Shown here piece by piece: positions 21,906-30,215 of a DNA stretch of 43,129 nt; position 1 is the first letter of the stretch; every line of letters begins with the position of its first letter. The position numbers were made by a program, and so were the translations under genes. Below the pieces are notes generated by a model, which saw only the letters and a program-made list of their open reading frames with translations, searched no databases and was not told where the DNA came from. This stretch comes from Acidobacteriota bacterium (lineage in GTDB: Bacteria > Acidobacteriota > Vicinamibacteria > Fen-336): positions 1-43,129 of the forward strand of contig JACQGI010000007.1 of the NCBI GenBank assembly GCA_016199625.1, given 5' to 3'.

Positions 21906-24110
21906 TCACGGCAGCTCGACGCGCGCGGTCGAGACGTTGCCCAGCTGATCCGTGGCCCGCACGACGAGGATCCGCGGGCCCGTTCCGTCCCCGGGGACGA
22001 TCTCGTAGGTCTCCTCGAGAGCGTCGTTGATGCCGTCCAGGGGATGGACCTCCTGCCAACGCCCGCCGTCCACGGAGAACTCGACCCTCCGGATCGTGCT
22101 GCTGTCGTCTCGGGCCACGGCGCGCACGCGCGCCGGCTTCTTCGCGGCGAGCAGGGCGGTCACCGTGGGGGGTGTGTTGTCCACGTCGAACGGCAGGCTC
22201 TCCTTCTCCCCGGCGAGGGCCAGGCTTTCCGGGTTTCCGGGAGAGTCCCGCGCCGTGACCTTGACGACGTAGCGTCCGTTGGGCACGGTCGAGGTGTCCC
22301 ACGCCAGCACCGCGTCCGCCAGTCCCTTCCGCAGGGGCCGGAACCGCGGGTCCTGGACGGTGCGGTAGGAGACGTCGTAGACGAGGGTGTCGGCGTTGGG
22401 GTCCTCGGCCTTCCACGAGAAGGTCTGGATGCCCTTCTGGTACAGGCGCCGGCTGTAGGCCGTCGCCGGTGGCAGACCCGGCGGCCGCTGGGCCGCGGCA
22501 CCGGGGCGCGGCTCCGGGCTCTCGCCGGGCTCGAGGCCCAGGATCTCGATCTCGCCGGTGAGGGAGAGGGGCTTCTGGAACACTTCGCCCGGGGGATGAA
22601 CCGTGACCGTGGTGACCTGCGGCCGCAGGTTGCGCTGGAGATAGGCCACCGCCGCGGCGTCCAGGACGGGAGACGTGCCGGCCTTCCCGACGAGGGTCGC
22701 CCGCAGCTGGAGGAAGCGAGCCCGCTCGCTGGTGACGGGGTCTCCGTCCTTCTGTGCGTACGCGGCGGACCAGCCCGACCACGTGGAGTCCGGGGTTCCG
22801 GTGTTCCCGCTGCGGGTCTGGACCTGAACCTCGGTCCCTTCGGAGACGGCCGCCTCCCACCGCAGGCGTCCCCATGTGGACACGGTCTCGGTGTCCTTCA
22901 CCTTGGAAACGAAGGTGCCACGCTCACCCGCCCCCGATCCGAGGAGGTGGAGCTTGCCGGGGTTCGAAGTGGCGAGAGCCAGGTCCTCTCCCGCCTGGAG
23001 GGCCGTGACCTGCTCGGCGGGGAAGGAGGCGACCATGGTCCAGGTGCGGTCGTTCCGCAGGCGATAGAGCTTCCCCTTGTCGCCGGTGCCGACGTACGCG
23101 CCGTCCTCCGCCGCTGCGAGGCTGTGGGGCATGTCCTCCGCGGAGGACCAGAGCGTGTCGATCTCACCCGTGGGCAGGATGCGGATCACGGCGCCCTTCA
23201 TGGCCCCCGGACGCGGCGCTTCCGCGACTCGCGGCGCCGGAGCGGGAACGGGTCCCCCGGGCGGTGAGACGACGAAGGCCTCGGTGACGGTGACCTCGCC
23301 GCCCATGGCGATCGGGGGGACGGGAACCATCGGCGCGGGGGCGCGCGAGGGCTCCTGCTTCTCCTTGCCGTCCACCAGTGCCGCGAAGAGGCTGCCCTCG
23401 CGGCCGACCGCCAGGGCCTTGACCTCGCGGAAGGGTGCGTCGTGGAGGACGAAGACCTTCCCCGCGGCGTCGATCCGATAGACGATGCCGTCTGGCGAGC
23501 TGCCGGCGTAGACGTTCCCTTTGCCGTCCACGGCGAGGGAGACGACGTGCGCTTCGCTGGAGGCGAGCAGGATCTCTCCCTTGCCCTTCGCGTCCACGCG
23601 GTGGACCTTGCCCTCGAGGCCGGTGGCCACGAGGAGCCGGTCCTCGCCGTCGAAGGCTAGGGCCCAGACGTACTTGTCGGCCGGGTCGTAGAACGTCTCC
23701 GCCTTGCCCTCCTCGTCCACGACGTACACGCGCCCGTCGGGTGCGGTGCCCACGTAGACGCGTCCGTCCCGCCCCACGGCGAGGGCGTGGACCTCGAGCT
23801 CCGTGGCATCGTAGAAGACCGTGGCCTCCCCGTCGGCGATGCGGAAGACCCTGCCCTCGTTCCCCGTTCCCGCGTACACGGCCCCCTTGCCGTCCCGCAC
23901 CACGCACCAGACCTGCGGCGACTCGACGTCGTGGAGGAGCCGCATGGCCGGCGCGAGGCGCACACGGCCCTCCGAGTCCACCGAGAGGCCCTCGGTATCG
24001 CCCTCGAGGAACTCCCGCGCCCCCTCGATCCGCCAGAACTGCGGCTGGGACGCCTGTGACGGGACGGCCGCGGCGAGCAGCACGGCCGCGAGGACGGGTC
24101 GCAGGAGCAT
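21906..24110 (-). CDS. Secreted beta-propeller protein with C-terminal Ig-like region
   Basis: A 734-residue exported protein with a signal peptide (MLLRPVLAAVLLAAAVPSQAS). The N-terminal half is a propeller of about 40-residue blades with recurring motifs VYAGTGNEGRVFRI, VYVGTAPDGRVYVV, VYAGSSPDGIVYRI and AYVGTGDKGKLYRL, similar to NHL/WD40-like or ligand-sensing propellers. A Pro-rich linker (about 265-315) interrupts it. The C-terminal half has fibronectin/Ig-like strands (GTSPVLDAAAVAYLQRN, PPTVTALLAAK, YEIVPGDGTGPRILVVRATD). No catalytic residues are evident, so it is probably a binding protein. I chose the inner ATG at 24110, which has GGAGG 4 bases upstream and gives the signal peptide. 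It lies 35 bp after the S55-like gene. Confidence 0.8.
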   Translation of the reverse strand: MLLRPVLAAVLLAAAVPSQASQPQFWRIEGAREFLEGDTEGLSVDSEGRVRLAPAMRLLHDVESPQVWCVVRDGKGAVYAGTGNEGRVFRIADGEATVFYDATELEVHALAVGRDGRVYVGTAPDGRVYVVDEEGKAETFYDPADKYVWALAFDGEDRLLVATGLEGKVHRVDAKGKGEILLASSEAHVVSLAVDGKGNVYAGSSPDGIVYRIDAAGKVFVLHDAPFREVKALAVGREGSLFAALVDGKEKQEPSRAPAPMVPVPPIAMGGEVTVTEAFVVSPPGGPVPAPAPRVAEAPRPGAMKGAVIRILPTGEIDTLWSSAEDMPHSLAAAEDGAYVGTGDKGKLYRLRNDRTWTMVASFPAEQVTALQAGEDLALATSNPGKLHLLGSGAGERGTFVSKVKDTETVSTWGRLRWEAAVSEGTEVQVQTRSGNTGTPDSTWSGWSAAYAQKDGDPVTSERARFLQLRATLVGKAGTSPVLDAAAVAYLQRNLRPQVTTVTVHPPGEVFQKPLSLTGEIEILGLEPGESPEPRPGAAAQRPPGLPPATAYSRRLYQKGIQTFSWKAEDPNADTLVYDVSYRTVQDPRFRPLRKGLADAVLAWDTSTVPNGRYVVKVTARDSPGNPESLALAGEKESLPFDVDNTPPTVTALLAAKKPARVRAVARDDSSTIRRVEFSVDGGRWQEVHPLDGINDALEETYEIVPGDGTGPRILVVRATDQLGNVSTARVELP

Positions 24111-24145
24111 GGAGCCTCCGAAGGGGGATGGTGCCGGTCTCGACC

Positions 24146-26002
24146 TCACCGCTCGACGGTGAGGGAGAGGGTACGCGATCCGCTGACGGCGTAGTCGGTG
24201 GGAAGGTCGAAGTCCCAGACCGACGCGGTGCGGATGGGAATGATGCTCCCGCCCTGGTCCGGGGAGCCCAGGACCGACAGCACCGAGGGCGGCAGGGACT
24301 GCATGTACTCACCCGCCACGATGGCGCCCTCGTCGCTGCGGAGCAGCCGGGCGTACACGTGGCTGTTGCGGCGCAGCCCGTTGATCGCGCGGATCAGCTG
24401 GTCCAGGTCGCGGGGGACGAAGGGCTGCCGCATCTCCCGCTGCTCGAGGGCCGTCAGGGCGCTCGCGTCGGCCACCAGGAGGGTGTAGATCCCCGGCGAC
24501 GCGGTCGCGGGAATCGTCACGGGGATCGTCTCGGTCCGGGCCTCGCCGCGGTAGGTGCGCAGCATCATCTTCAGGGTGACGAGGGACCCGGGGCGGACGG
24601 GCCCGGCACGCTCGAGCCAGGCGCGCTCGAGGGTCGCGCTCTGGACCGTCTCGTGGGAGGAGACGTCCACTTCCACCTGCTCCACCGTGACCCGCTCGAA
24701 GTCGTTGGACATGAGGTACGCCAGGGGGGCCGCGACGAGAGCCGATGCCTGGAGCGCCGGCTGGTCGTGGGCGAAGAGGTCCTCCACGCGGACCTCGCGC
24801 CGCTTGTCCTCGCGAGCGGGGCCCGCGAGGCTCACCTTCGCATCCACCTGGATCGTCGACGTCCCGAAGGCGCGCTCGTTGGCCTGGAGCACGGAGAGGA
24901 GGGACACGAAGGTGAGGACGGGGCTGAAGAGTTCGTCCTCGACGATCCGGAAGCCGTACTGTCGCTCCTGCCCACGGCTCGTGGTGAGCTTCACCGAGAC
25001 CGGAATCATCCGCGGCGTGCGACCGAGACGCCCGGCGATGGCCGTGGTGCGATCCTGGTCCATGGTCCCCACCGCCTCCAGGGCCGTGCTGATCTTCCAG
25101 GACTGGTACAGGCTCGGAAAGACCGAGAAGACGTAGGCCTTCTTCATCGGGAACTGTGTGGGGCCCAGGTTGTAGAACGGATGGCCGAAGGCGTAGACGC
25201 GGTCCTTGTCGATGTGGGTGATGGTGCCCGTGACCGACAGGTCCAGATCCCCCTCGATGAGGGAGACGCCGACGGCGCCTCCGGGCTGCAGGTCGGGCAG
25301 GGTCTCCGGGAAGGGGCCGCCGCGCGCCGTCCCCAGGACGGGCGCGAAGCCCACGCTCCCGAACAGCCCCCGGGCCCATTCGAAGGTCGAGGGGTCGAAG
25401 CCGGAGAAGACGAGCGGCAGGGTGAGTGGCGCCAACGTCGCTCCGGTCGGAGCCCCGCGGAGCACGTCGGCCGCGATCGACGGCAGCGGCCGACGGAGCG
25501 CGGCCGTCAGGGCCTCCCGGTCGAGGGGCCGTGCGGGTCCGCCGGGACCCAGGGGGGCCGGGAAGCGCGACGAAGCCGCCCGCGGGGCGTCGGTGTTGGT
25601 AGCCTCGATCATCTCGCCGATGGGCGTGATGCCCGCGATCGTCTCCTTGGAGAACGGGAAGCCGTAGGCGACGGCCCCCACCAGCTTGCCCTCGATGAAC
25701 ACGGGGCTCCCGCTCATTCCGGCGATGACGCCGGTCTCCTTGAGGGGTCCTCCCTCCAGACGGGCGATGATCATGCTCTGCTTGGGTCCGACCGCGTTCT
25801 CCAGCACCCCGAGGACAGAGACCTGGAACTCGTCGATGCGCGTCCCCTCGAAGACGGTGCGGCCCACGCCGGTCATGCCCGGGCGGATCTGGTCCAGGGG
25901 CAGGATGTCGGCGACGGTCTGCGCTGTCGCGAGGGAGGGGAGCAGGAGGGCGGCGACGACGGCGGCGGCCCGCGGACGGCTCATCGGCTTCTGAGGCTCC
26001 AC
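24146..26002 (-). CDS. Secreted SpoIVB-S55-like peptidase with catalytic halves in reversed order
   Basis: A 618-residue exported protein with a signal peptide (ends SLATAQ, about residue 28). Residues 80-133 match the serine half of SpoIVB peptidase S55: GMSGSPVFIEGKLVGAVAYG with Ser97 as likely nucleophile. The histidine-half motif RVYAFGHPFYNLG (His274) follows later, at about 268-280, preceded by PGGAVGVSLIEGDLDLSVTGT. In SpoIVB the His comes before the Ser, so this looks circularly permuted. The rest (about 300-618) is beta-rich and unrecognised. The start is GTG at 26002 (GAAGG 4 bases upstream); an ATG at 25984 is a second option. A good promoter ends 9 bases before the GTG. Whether it is proteolytic is unknown. 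Confidence 0.75.
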   Translation of the reverse strand: MEPQKPMSRPRAAAVVAALLLPSLATAQTVADILPLDQIRPGMTGVGRTVFEGTRIDEFQVSVLGVLENAVGPKQSMIIARLEGGPLKETGVIAGMSGSPVFIEGKLVGAVAYGFPFSKETIAGITPIGEMIEATNTDAPRAASSRFPAPLGPGGPARPLDREALTAALRRPLPSIAADVLRGAPTGATLAPLTLPLVFSGFDPSTFEWARGLFGSVGFAPVLGTARGGPFPETLPDLQPGGAVGVSLIEGDLDLSVTGTITHIDKDRVYAFGHPFYNLGPTQFPMKKAYVFSVFPSLYQSWKISTALEAVGTMDQDRTTAIAGRLGRTPRMIPVSVKLTTSRGQERQYGFRIVEDELFSPVLTFVSLLSVLQANERAFGTSTIQVDAKVSLAGPAREDKRREVRVEDLFAHDQPALQASALVAAPLAYLMSNDFERVTVEQVEVDVSSHETVQSATLERAWLERAGPVRPGSLVTLKMMLRTYRGEARTETIPVTIPATASPGIYTLLVADASALTALEQREMRQPFVPRDLDQLIRAINGLRRNSHVYARLLRSDEGAIVAGEYMQSLPPSVLSVLGSPDQGGSIIPIRTASVWDFDLPTDYAVSGSRTLSLTVER

Positions 26003-26011
26003 TGACCTTCG

Positions 26012-26040
26012 ATATTAAGTGGCGCGGGGCGGGTCGTCAA
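26012..26040 (-). promoter_or_regulatory. Sigma-70-type promoter of the S55-propeller-glycosyltransferase operon
   Basis: The minus strand has TTGACG (26040-26035), 17 bp, then TAATAT (26017-26012). Transcription should begin near 26005, only about three bases before the GTG at 26002. Confidence 0.72.
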
Positions 26041-26051
26041 CGTCGGGGCCC

Positions 26052-26081
26052 TTGACGGGCAAAGGACCCGGTCGGTAACAT
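26052..26081 (+). promoter_or_regulatory. Sigma-70-type promoter of the DUF6677-like operon
   Basis: TTGACG (26052-26057), an 18-bp spacer and TAACAT (26076-26081). The start near 26088 falls after the in-frame ATG at 26085, which rules out that start and supports the GTG at 26124. Its -35 lies 11 bp from the divergent promoter's -35. Confidence 0.65.
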
Positions 26082-26123
26082 GCGATGCTTTGGCGCCGCG
26101 ACGCACGGCGCGCGAGGAGGAGA

Positions 26124-26519
26124 GTGGCCGAAGCTCGAGCCGAAGCCCGATCCGGATCCGTCGTACCGGCCTGTCTGTTCGCCTGGCTCGTCCCCGGGGC
26201 GGGGCACCTCTACCTCGGTCGCCGGGGCCGCGCGGGGCTCTTCTTCGGGACCATCGTGGCGCTCTTCGCCCTCGGCGTGACCATGGACGCGAGGCTCGAG
26301 CTCCACCTGGGGCTCGACGACCCCCTGGCCTTCGTCATCGGAGTCGGCCAGGTGATGACGGGCCTTCCGTATTTCCTGGCGCGCAGCCTGGGCCACGTGC
26401 TCGGAGACGTGAAATCTGCCACCTACGACTACGGGCTGACCTTCACGGCGGTCGGGGGCCTGCTGAACGTCCTCGTGATCCTCGACGTCCACGACATCGC
26501 CGTCGGGCGCAAGTCGTGA
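26124..26519 (+). CDS. Conserved membrane protein, resembles DUF6677
   Basis: A 131-residue protein with an N-terminal hydrophobic segment containing AWLVPGAGHLYLGRRGRAGLFFG, a pattern I associate with DUF6677 proteins of Acidobacteriota; the name is tentative. Two to three membrane segments are likely (about 10-30, 35-55 and 105-125). I chose the GTG at 26124 because GAGGAGG ends 3-4 bases before it and the mapped promoter starts transcription after the earlier ATG. The stop overlaps the next small gene by GTGA, so these two are translationally coupled. Function unknown; its grouping with another small membrane protein and a VanZ-like protein suggests an envelope role. Confidence 0.8.
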   Translation: MAEARAEARSGSVVPACLFAWLVPGAGHLYLGRRGRAGLFFGTIVALFALGVTMDARLELHLGLDDPLAFVIGVGQVMTGLPYFLARSLGHVLGDVKSATYDYGLTFTAVGGLLNVLVILDVHDIAVGRKS

Positions 26520-26692
26520 TTCGAAGCCACCTCGTCGCCCTCCTCGTGTTCTCGGCCCTGGTCGGGGCGGTCTTCGCGACCCTGCTGAGGGACGATGCCC
26601 GGAGCCGCCTGCGGTTCGGGGCGCTCGTCTTCGCCGCGTTCGTGCTTTCGGCGGTGGTGGCGGGCTGGGTCATGTACCCCTTCCCCAGCTAG
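26516..26692 (+). CDS. Small membrane protein of 58 residues
   Basis: GTG at 26516 overlaps the previous stop by GTGA and opens a 58-residue frame ending FPS at 26692. It has two hydrophobic helices (LVALLVFSALVGAVFATLL and FGALVFAAFVLSAVVAGWV) joined by a basic/acidic loop RDDARSRLR. It fills the gap between its neighbours exactly, with only one base before the VanZ-like start, and its hydrophobic pattern is that of a real protein rather than a chance frame. No function can be assigned. Confidence 0.75.
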   Translation: MIRSHLVALLVFSALVGAVFATLLRDDARSRLRFGALVFAAFVLSAVVAGWVMYPFPS

Positions 26693-26693
26693 G

Positions 26694-27077
26694 GTGCCGA
26701 AGAACCCGATCGGCCTCTGGGGACCCGTGCTGCTCTGGATGGGTGCGGTTTTCGCCGCCTCGGCGCGGTCCGACGTGGGGCCTGCGGCGCTCGTCCCCGA
26801 CTGGGCGACCCACGGCGCCGCGTACGCCGTCCTGGCCATCCTCACGTGCCGGGCCCTCGGCGGGGGCTTCGGCGCGCCGCTGCCGTCGTCGGCCGCCGTG
26901 CTGGCGGTCGCCTTCGCCGTGGCCTACGGCGTGACCGACGAGCTCCACCAGTCCTTCGTGCCGGGCCGCGACGCGTCCGCGGCGGACGTGGGAAAGGACC
27001 TCGGAGGGGCGGTGGCCGGCGCCCTCCTTTACCGGCGTGCGGTGGCTCGCGGGGCCCGCGGAAGCGCGCCACGATGA
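26694..27077 (+). CDS. VanZ-like membrane protein
   Basis: A 127-residue integral membrane protein with about four hydrophobic segments. The family motif DELHQSFVPGRDASAADVGKDLGG near residues 83-106 and WATHGAAYAVLA are characteristic of VanZ-like proteins, named for teicoplanin resistance but mostly of unknown role, in many bacteria including those that modify the envelope. The GTG at 26694 begins one base after the small membrane gene stop; the longer frame upstream of it is a shadow. Resistance is not implied here because no other van gene is present. Confidence 0.85.
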   Translation: MPKNPIGLWGPVLLWMGAVFAASARSDVGPAALVPDWATHGAAYAVLAILTCRALGGGFGAPLPSSAAVLAVAFAVAYGVTDELHQSFVPGRDASAADVGKDLGGAVAGALLYRRAVARGARGSAPR

Positions 27078-27172
27078 ACGTGGGCGGTCCCCTGGGCACA
27101 CGCGAGGTCGGCCGCGCCATCGCCGCGCGGCTGCGTTAACATGAATGGTTGGAGGAGGCGCGAAGCGACGCG

Positions 27173-29167
27173 ATGAAGCCCGGCACGACGGTCTCCCTGA
27201 CGCCCGGCAAGCGGGTGCTGTTCCTCACCAAGGACCCCGAGCGCATTCGCAAGCAGCTCCGGGGCGAGATCGACCTCCGCATGGACGACCTGCTGGTCGA
27301 GGACCTCCTGGACGACGTCAACACCGACGCCATGACGCCCGCGTGGGCCTGCTTCGACTACCGGCCCGAGGACATCGCCCGCAACGCCTACGCCGGGATC
27401 ACCATCGACGGCGAGAGGCTCTTCCCCGAGGGCTCGCTCATCGCAGGGAACTTCGAGGTGATCGTCTCGGGCTACCGCAAGGGCGTCGGCTCCTCCCGGG
27501 AGACGGCCGTCCAGGCCGAGAAGTGGTCGGGGATCCGGATCGCCATCGCTGCGTCCTTCGCGCCGATCCACGCGCGGAACAACATCGCCCAGGGCGTGCT
27601 CATGGGCGACCACGACGCGCTGAGGCGGCTGCAGCGCGGCGAGAGCGTCCCCTTGGCCGACTTCCAGAGGGGCTGGGACTCGATCACCCAGCGGGTGATC
27701 GAGCACGGTGGTCTGTTCCCCTTCACGAAGGCCTACGCCCGCGGCGAGGTGCGCCTGCCGGCGCCCACGACGGGTCCGAGGCCGATGACCCTCGCCGAGA
27801 AGATCCTGGCCCGGCACGTCGTCGGGGCCGAAGGGCCCGCCTACGTCGAGCCGGGCGACGCCGTCTGCGTGCGCGTGGACGGCGGCTACTCTCACGAGTT
27901 CACGACCGCCCAGGTCCACTACTTCCTCGAACAGGAGTACGGGAAGGACTACGCCCTCGCCAACCCGGTCAAGTTCGCCGTCTTCGAGGACCACCTGATC
28001 TACGCCGACTCCGTGCCGCGCATGGCCCCGTTCTCGGCGAAGATCCAGCTGCTGCGGGACAAGCAGCGGCTGTTCCAGCGCCACACGGGCGTCCAGGACT
28101 TCGCCGCGCGGAACGGGATCTCCCCGGGGATCTGCCACAGCGTCGCCCGCGAACGCATCATCGAGCCCGGGGACTTCATCCAGGCCACCGACTCCCACAC
28201 CTGCATGGGCGGATCCCTGGGGTCCCTGGCCTACGGTGTGGGGGCCACCGAGTACGCCGCACTGGTGGTGTCCGGCTTCACCTTCGTCGAGGTTCCCGAG
28301 ACCATCCGGTTCGAGCTGGTGGGGGAGCTGCCGGCGGGATGCGCCGCGAAGGACGTGATGCTCCACATCCTGGCGCACCACGCCAAGGAGCAGGCCACCC
28401 TCGACCGGGTCATGGAGTTCGGCGGCCCCGGGCTCCGGTCGTTGTCGCCCGACGAGCGGGCGACCCTCGCCAACATGGCGACGGAATGCTCGGCCAAGGC
28501 TGGCGTCGTGGAGGTCGACGACGCGTCGCTCGAGTGGATCGCGGCCCGGCGGCCCGGTGCCGACGTCGAGAGCCTCCGGGCAAAGGTCGCGCTCCCCGAT
28601 CCGGGCGCGTCCTACGCCGGCGGCGTCCACGTCGTCGACCTCTCGAAGATCCGGCCGATGGTTGCGACGCCGGGCGACACGGCGAAGGGGATCCCCTCGG
28701 ACCCCACGAACGGCGCGTACATCGACGAGCTCGGCGACGTGCGCATCGACATCGCGTACGGCGGCTCCTGCACGGCGGGGAAGGAGGCCGACCTCGACCA
28801 GTACGCCGAGGTCATGGGCGAGGCGCGAGCGGCGGGGCTGCGGGTGAGGGAGGGCGTGGACTTCTACATCCAGTTCGGCTCCGAGGCTGTCGAGGAGTAC
28901 GCCCGGAGGAAGGGCTACCTCGACGTGTTCCAGAAGACCGGGGTGCGGGTGATCCACCCCGGTTGCGGCGCCTGCATCGGGTGCGGGCCCGGGGTCTCGA
29001 CCACCAAGGACCAGGTGACGGTCTCCGCCATCAACCGCAACTACCAGAACCGCTCCGGGCCGGGGCAGCTCTACCTCGCGTCACCGCTCAACGTGGCCGC
29101 ATCGGCCGTGGTGGGGAGGATCGTGGCCTACCGCAAGGGCATGTTCACCGGAAGCGAGGGTCGGTAG
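27173..29167 (+). CDS. Aconitase-superfamily hydro-lyase with the swivel domain first (LeuD-LeuC-like fusion)
   Basis: A 664-residue Fe-S hydro-lyase. Residues about 50-145 are a LeuD-like swivel domain with the catalytic GSSRE at 106-110 and a following SFAPIHARNNIAQG. The rest (about 190-655) is the LeuC-like catalytic part: ATDSHTCMGG near 340, the cluster ligand Cys533 in GGSCTAG, and Cys598/Cys601 in PGCGACIGC. The order swivel then catalytic recalls AcnB and is opposite to AcnA. Candidate substrates are aconitate, 2-methylcitrate/isocitrate or isopropylmalate; none can be chosen. The start is the ATG at 27173; a TTG eight codons earlier (27149) is an alternative. GGAGGAGG (27151-27158) lies 14 bases upstream. 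TAACAT at 27137 may be a -10. Confidence 0.88.
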   Translation: MKPGTTVSLTPGKRVLFLTKDPERIRKQLRGEIDLRMDDLLVEDLLDDVNTDAMTPAWACFDYRPEDIARNAYAGITIDGERLFPEGSLIAGNFEVIVSGYRKGVGSSRETAVQAEKWSGIRIAIAASFAPIHARNNIAQGVLMGDHDALRRLQRGESVPLADFQRGWDSITQRVIEHGGLFPFTKAYARGEVRLPAPTTGPRPMTLAEKILARHVVGAEGPAYVEPGDAVCVRVDGGYSHEFTTAQVHYFLEQEYGKDYALANPVKFAVFEDHLIYADSVPRMAPFSAKIQLLRDKQRLFQRHTGVQDFAARNGISPGICHSVARERIIEPGDFIQATDSHTCMGGSLGSLAYGVGATEYAALVVSGFTFVEVPETIRFELVGELPAGCAAKDVMLHILAHHAKEQATLDRVMEFGGPGLRSLSPDERATLANMATECSAKAGVVEVDDASLEWIAARRPGADVESLRAKVALPDPGASYAGGVHVVDLSKIRPMVATPGDTAKGIPSDPTNGAYIDELGDVRIDIAYGGSCTAGKEADLDQYAEVMGEARAAGLRVREGVDFYIQFGSEAVEEYARRKGYLDVFQKTGVRVIHPGCGACIGCGPGVSTTKDQVTVSAINRNYQNRSGPGQLYLASPLNVAASAVVGRIVAYRKGMFTGSEGR

Positions 29168-29168
29168 G

Positions 29169-30203
29169 CTACCTCAGCCAGCGGGGGTTGCTGAGGCGGA
29201 AGCCGGCGCCGCCGCCGGTGGCGATGGCGCGCCGACCGGAGCCGTCGGGCTGGACGAGGACGAGCGTCGCGTTCCCAGCCGAGTCCACCTCTTCGAACAC
29301 GATCCCCTGCGGGCCCCAATCCGGGGCGCTCCGGAAGGCCGGCCCGGACGCGACGACACGGGGATCGTCACCGTCCGCCTCGACGGTCATGACGTCCCAC
29401 GTTCCCTGGCCGGCGTTCCCGGTGCTCGTGAGGCGCCGGAAGACCACGAAGCGCCCGTCGGGGGAGAACGCCGGGGTGGCGTCGCCGCCGACCACGTACG
29501 GGGTGCCGACGAGGGTCTCGAGGCCGGGCCCGGGGGCGCCGGTGTCGATGGCGAACTGGTCGGAGCGCGAGAGGAAGACCCAGATCTGCCCCTTGAGCGT
29601 CCGGTCGATCCTCTCGAAGACCGCGATGGTGCCCGTGGGGTCGATGCGGGGATGCCGCTCCCGCACGTCCGGGGTGAGCGTCAGGTTGCCGACGTTGGCG
29701 CCGTTGCTGTCGGCCCGGAAGAGGTCCTCGACACCGCCCTCGCCCGCGGCGCTGTAGACGATCAACTCGTCGACGGGAGACCAGTCGAGGCCCGCGACGC
29801 GGAAGCTCGGTGCGAGCAGCGCGGCTTCGAGGGAGCGCTCGAGGTCCACGAAGAGCAGCGCCACGCCGTCGTCTTCCGTGAGCCGACGGTCTCCGTTGGC
29901 GTCGGAGGAGACGCGGCGGACGATCATGCGCTTGCGATCGGGTGCGACCGAGGCCTCGATTTGGTCGCAGGCCGAGTCCTCGCGGTTGCAGGCCGTGAGG
30001 CGGGAGAGGCGCCCTCCGTCCAGCTCGAGGGCGTAGACGTCCCGAGGGCTTCCTCCGGTCGACGCATGGGCGTCGCTCGTGAGGACGAGCGAGGCTCCGG
30101 CAGGGGGCGTCGCGGTGGCGTTGGGCGTCGCGAACGGGTTCTCGTACTCGGCGCTGCAGGCCGCCTGAAGCGTCGCGAGGACGAGGAGGAGGGAGCGACG
30201 CAT
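29169..30203 (-). CDS. TolB-like beta-propeller lipoprotein
   Basis: A 344-residue lipoprotein. The signal MRRSLLLVLATLQAAC has lipid-attached Cys16 (LQAAC lipobox), followed by a Pro/Thr linker. The propeller repeats of the TolB/PD40 type are clear: VAGLDWSPVDELIVYSAA, HPRIDPTGTIAVFERI, TPAFSPDGRFVVFRR and RSAPDWGPQGIVFEEV. It is probably a periplasmic or outer-membrane scaffold; no tolA/pal gene is nearby, so an actual Tol-Pal role is unproven. Its stop is 1 bp from the aconitase stop. The promoter (30216-30245) gives an almost leaderless mRNA with no ribosome-binding site. Confidence 0.85.
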   Translation of the reverse strand: MRRSLLLVLATLQAACSAEYENPFATPNATATPPAGASLVLTSDAHASTGGSPRDVYALELDGGRLSRLTACNREDSACDQIEASVAPDRKRMIVRRVSSDANGDRRLTEDDGVALLFVDLERSLEAALLAPSFRVAGLDWSPVDELIVYSAAGEGGVEDLFRADSNGANVGNLTLTPDVRERHPRIDPTGTIAVFERIDRTLKGQIWVFLSRSDQFAIDTGAPGPGLETLVGTPYVVGGDATPAFSPDGRFVVFRRLTSTGNAGQGTWDVMTVEADGDDPRVVASGPAFRSAPDWGPQGIVFEEVDSAGNATLVLVQPDGSGRRAIATGGGAGFRLSNPRWLR

Positions 30204-30215
30204 GACCCGAGTCGG

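Noticed and set aside
26694-27077. VanZ-like gene as a sign of glycopeptide resistance
   Set aside because: VanZ-like proteins are common without any van cluster, and no other resistance gene is present.
27074-27139. Possible 21-residue gene overlapping the VanZ-like stop by ATGA
   Set aside because: It is short, lacks a ribosome-binding site of its own and has no recognisable feature; the overlap could be chance.
27141-27176. Eleven-codon upstream frame overlapping the aconitase ATG by ATGA
   Set aside because: The predicted transcript would start after its ATG, and no ribosome-binding site precedes it.
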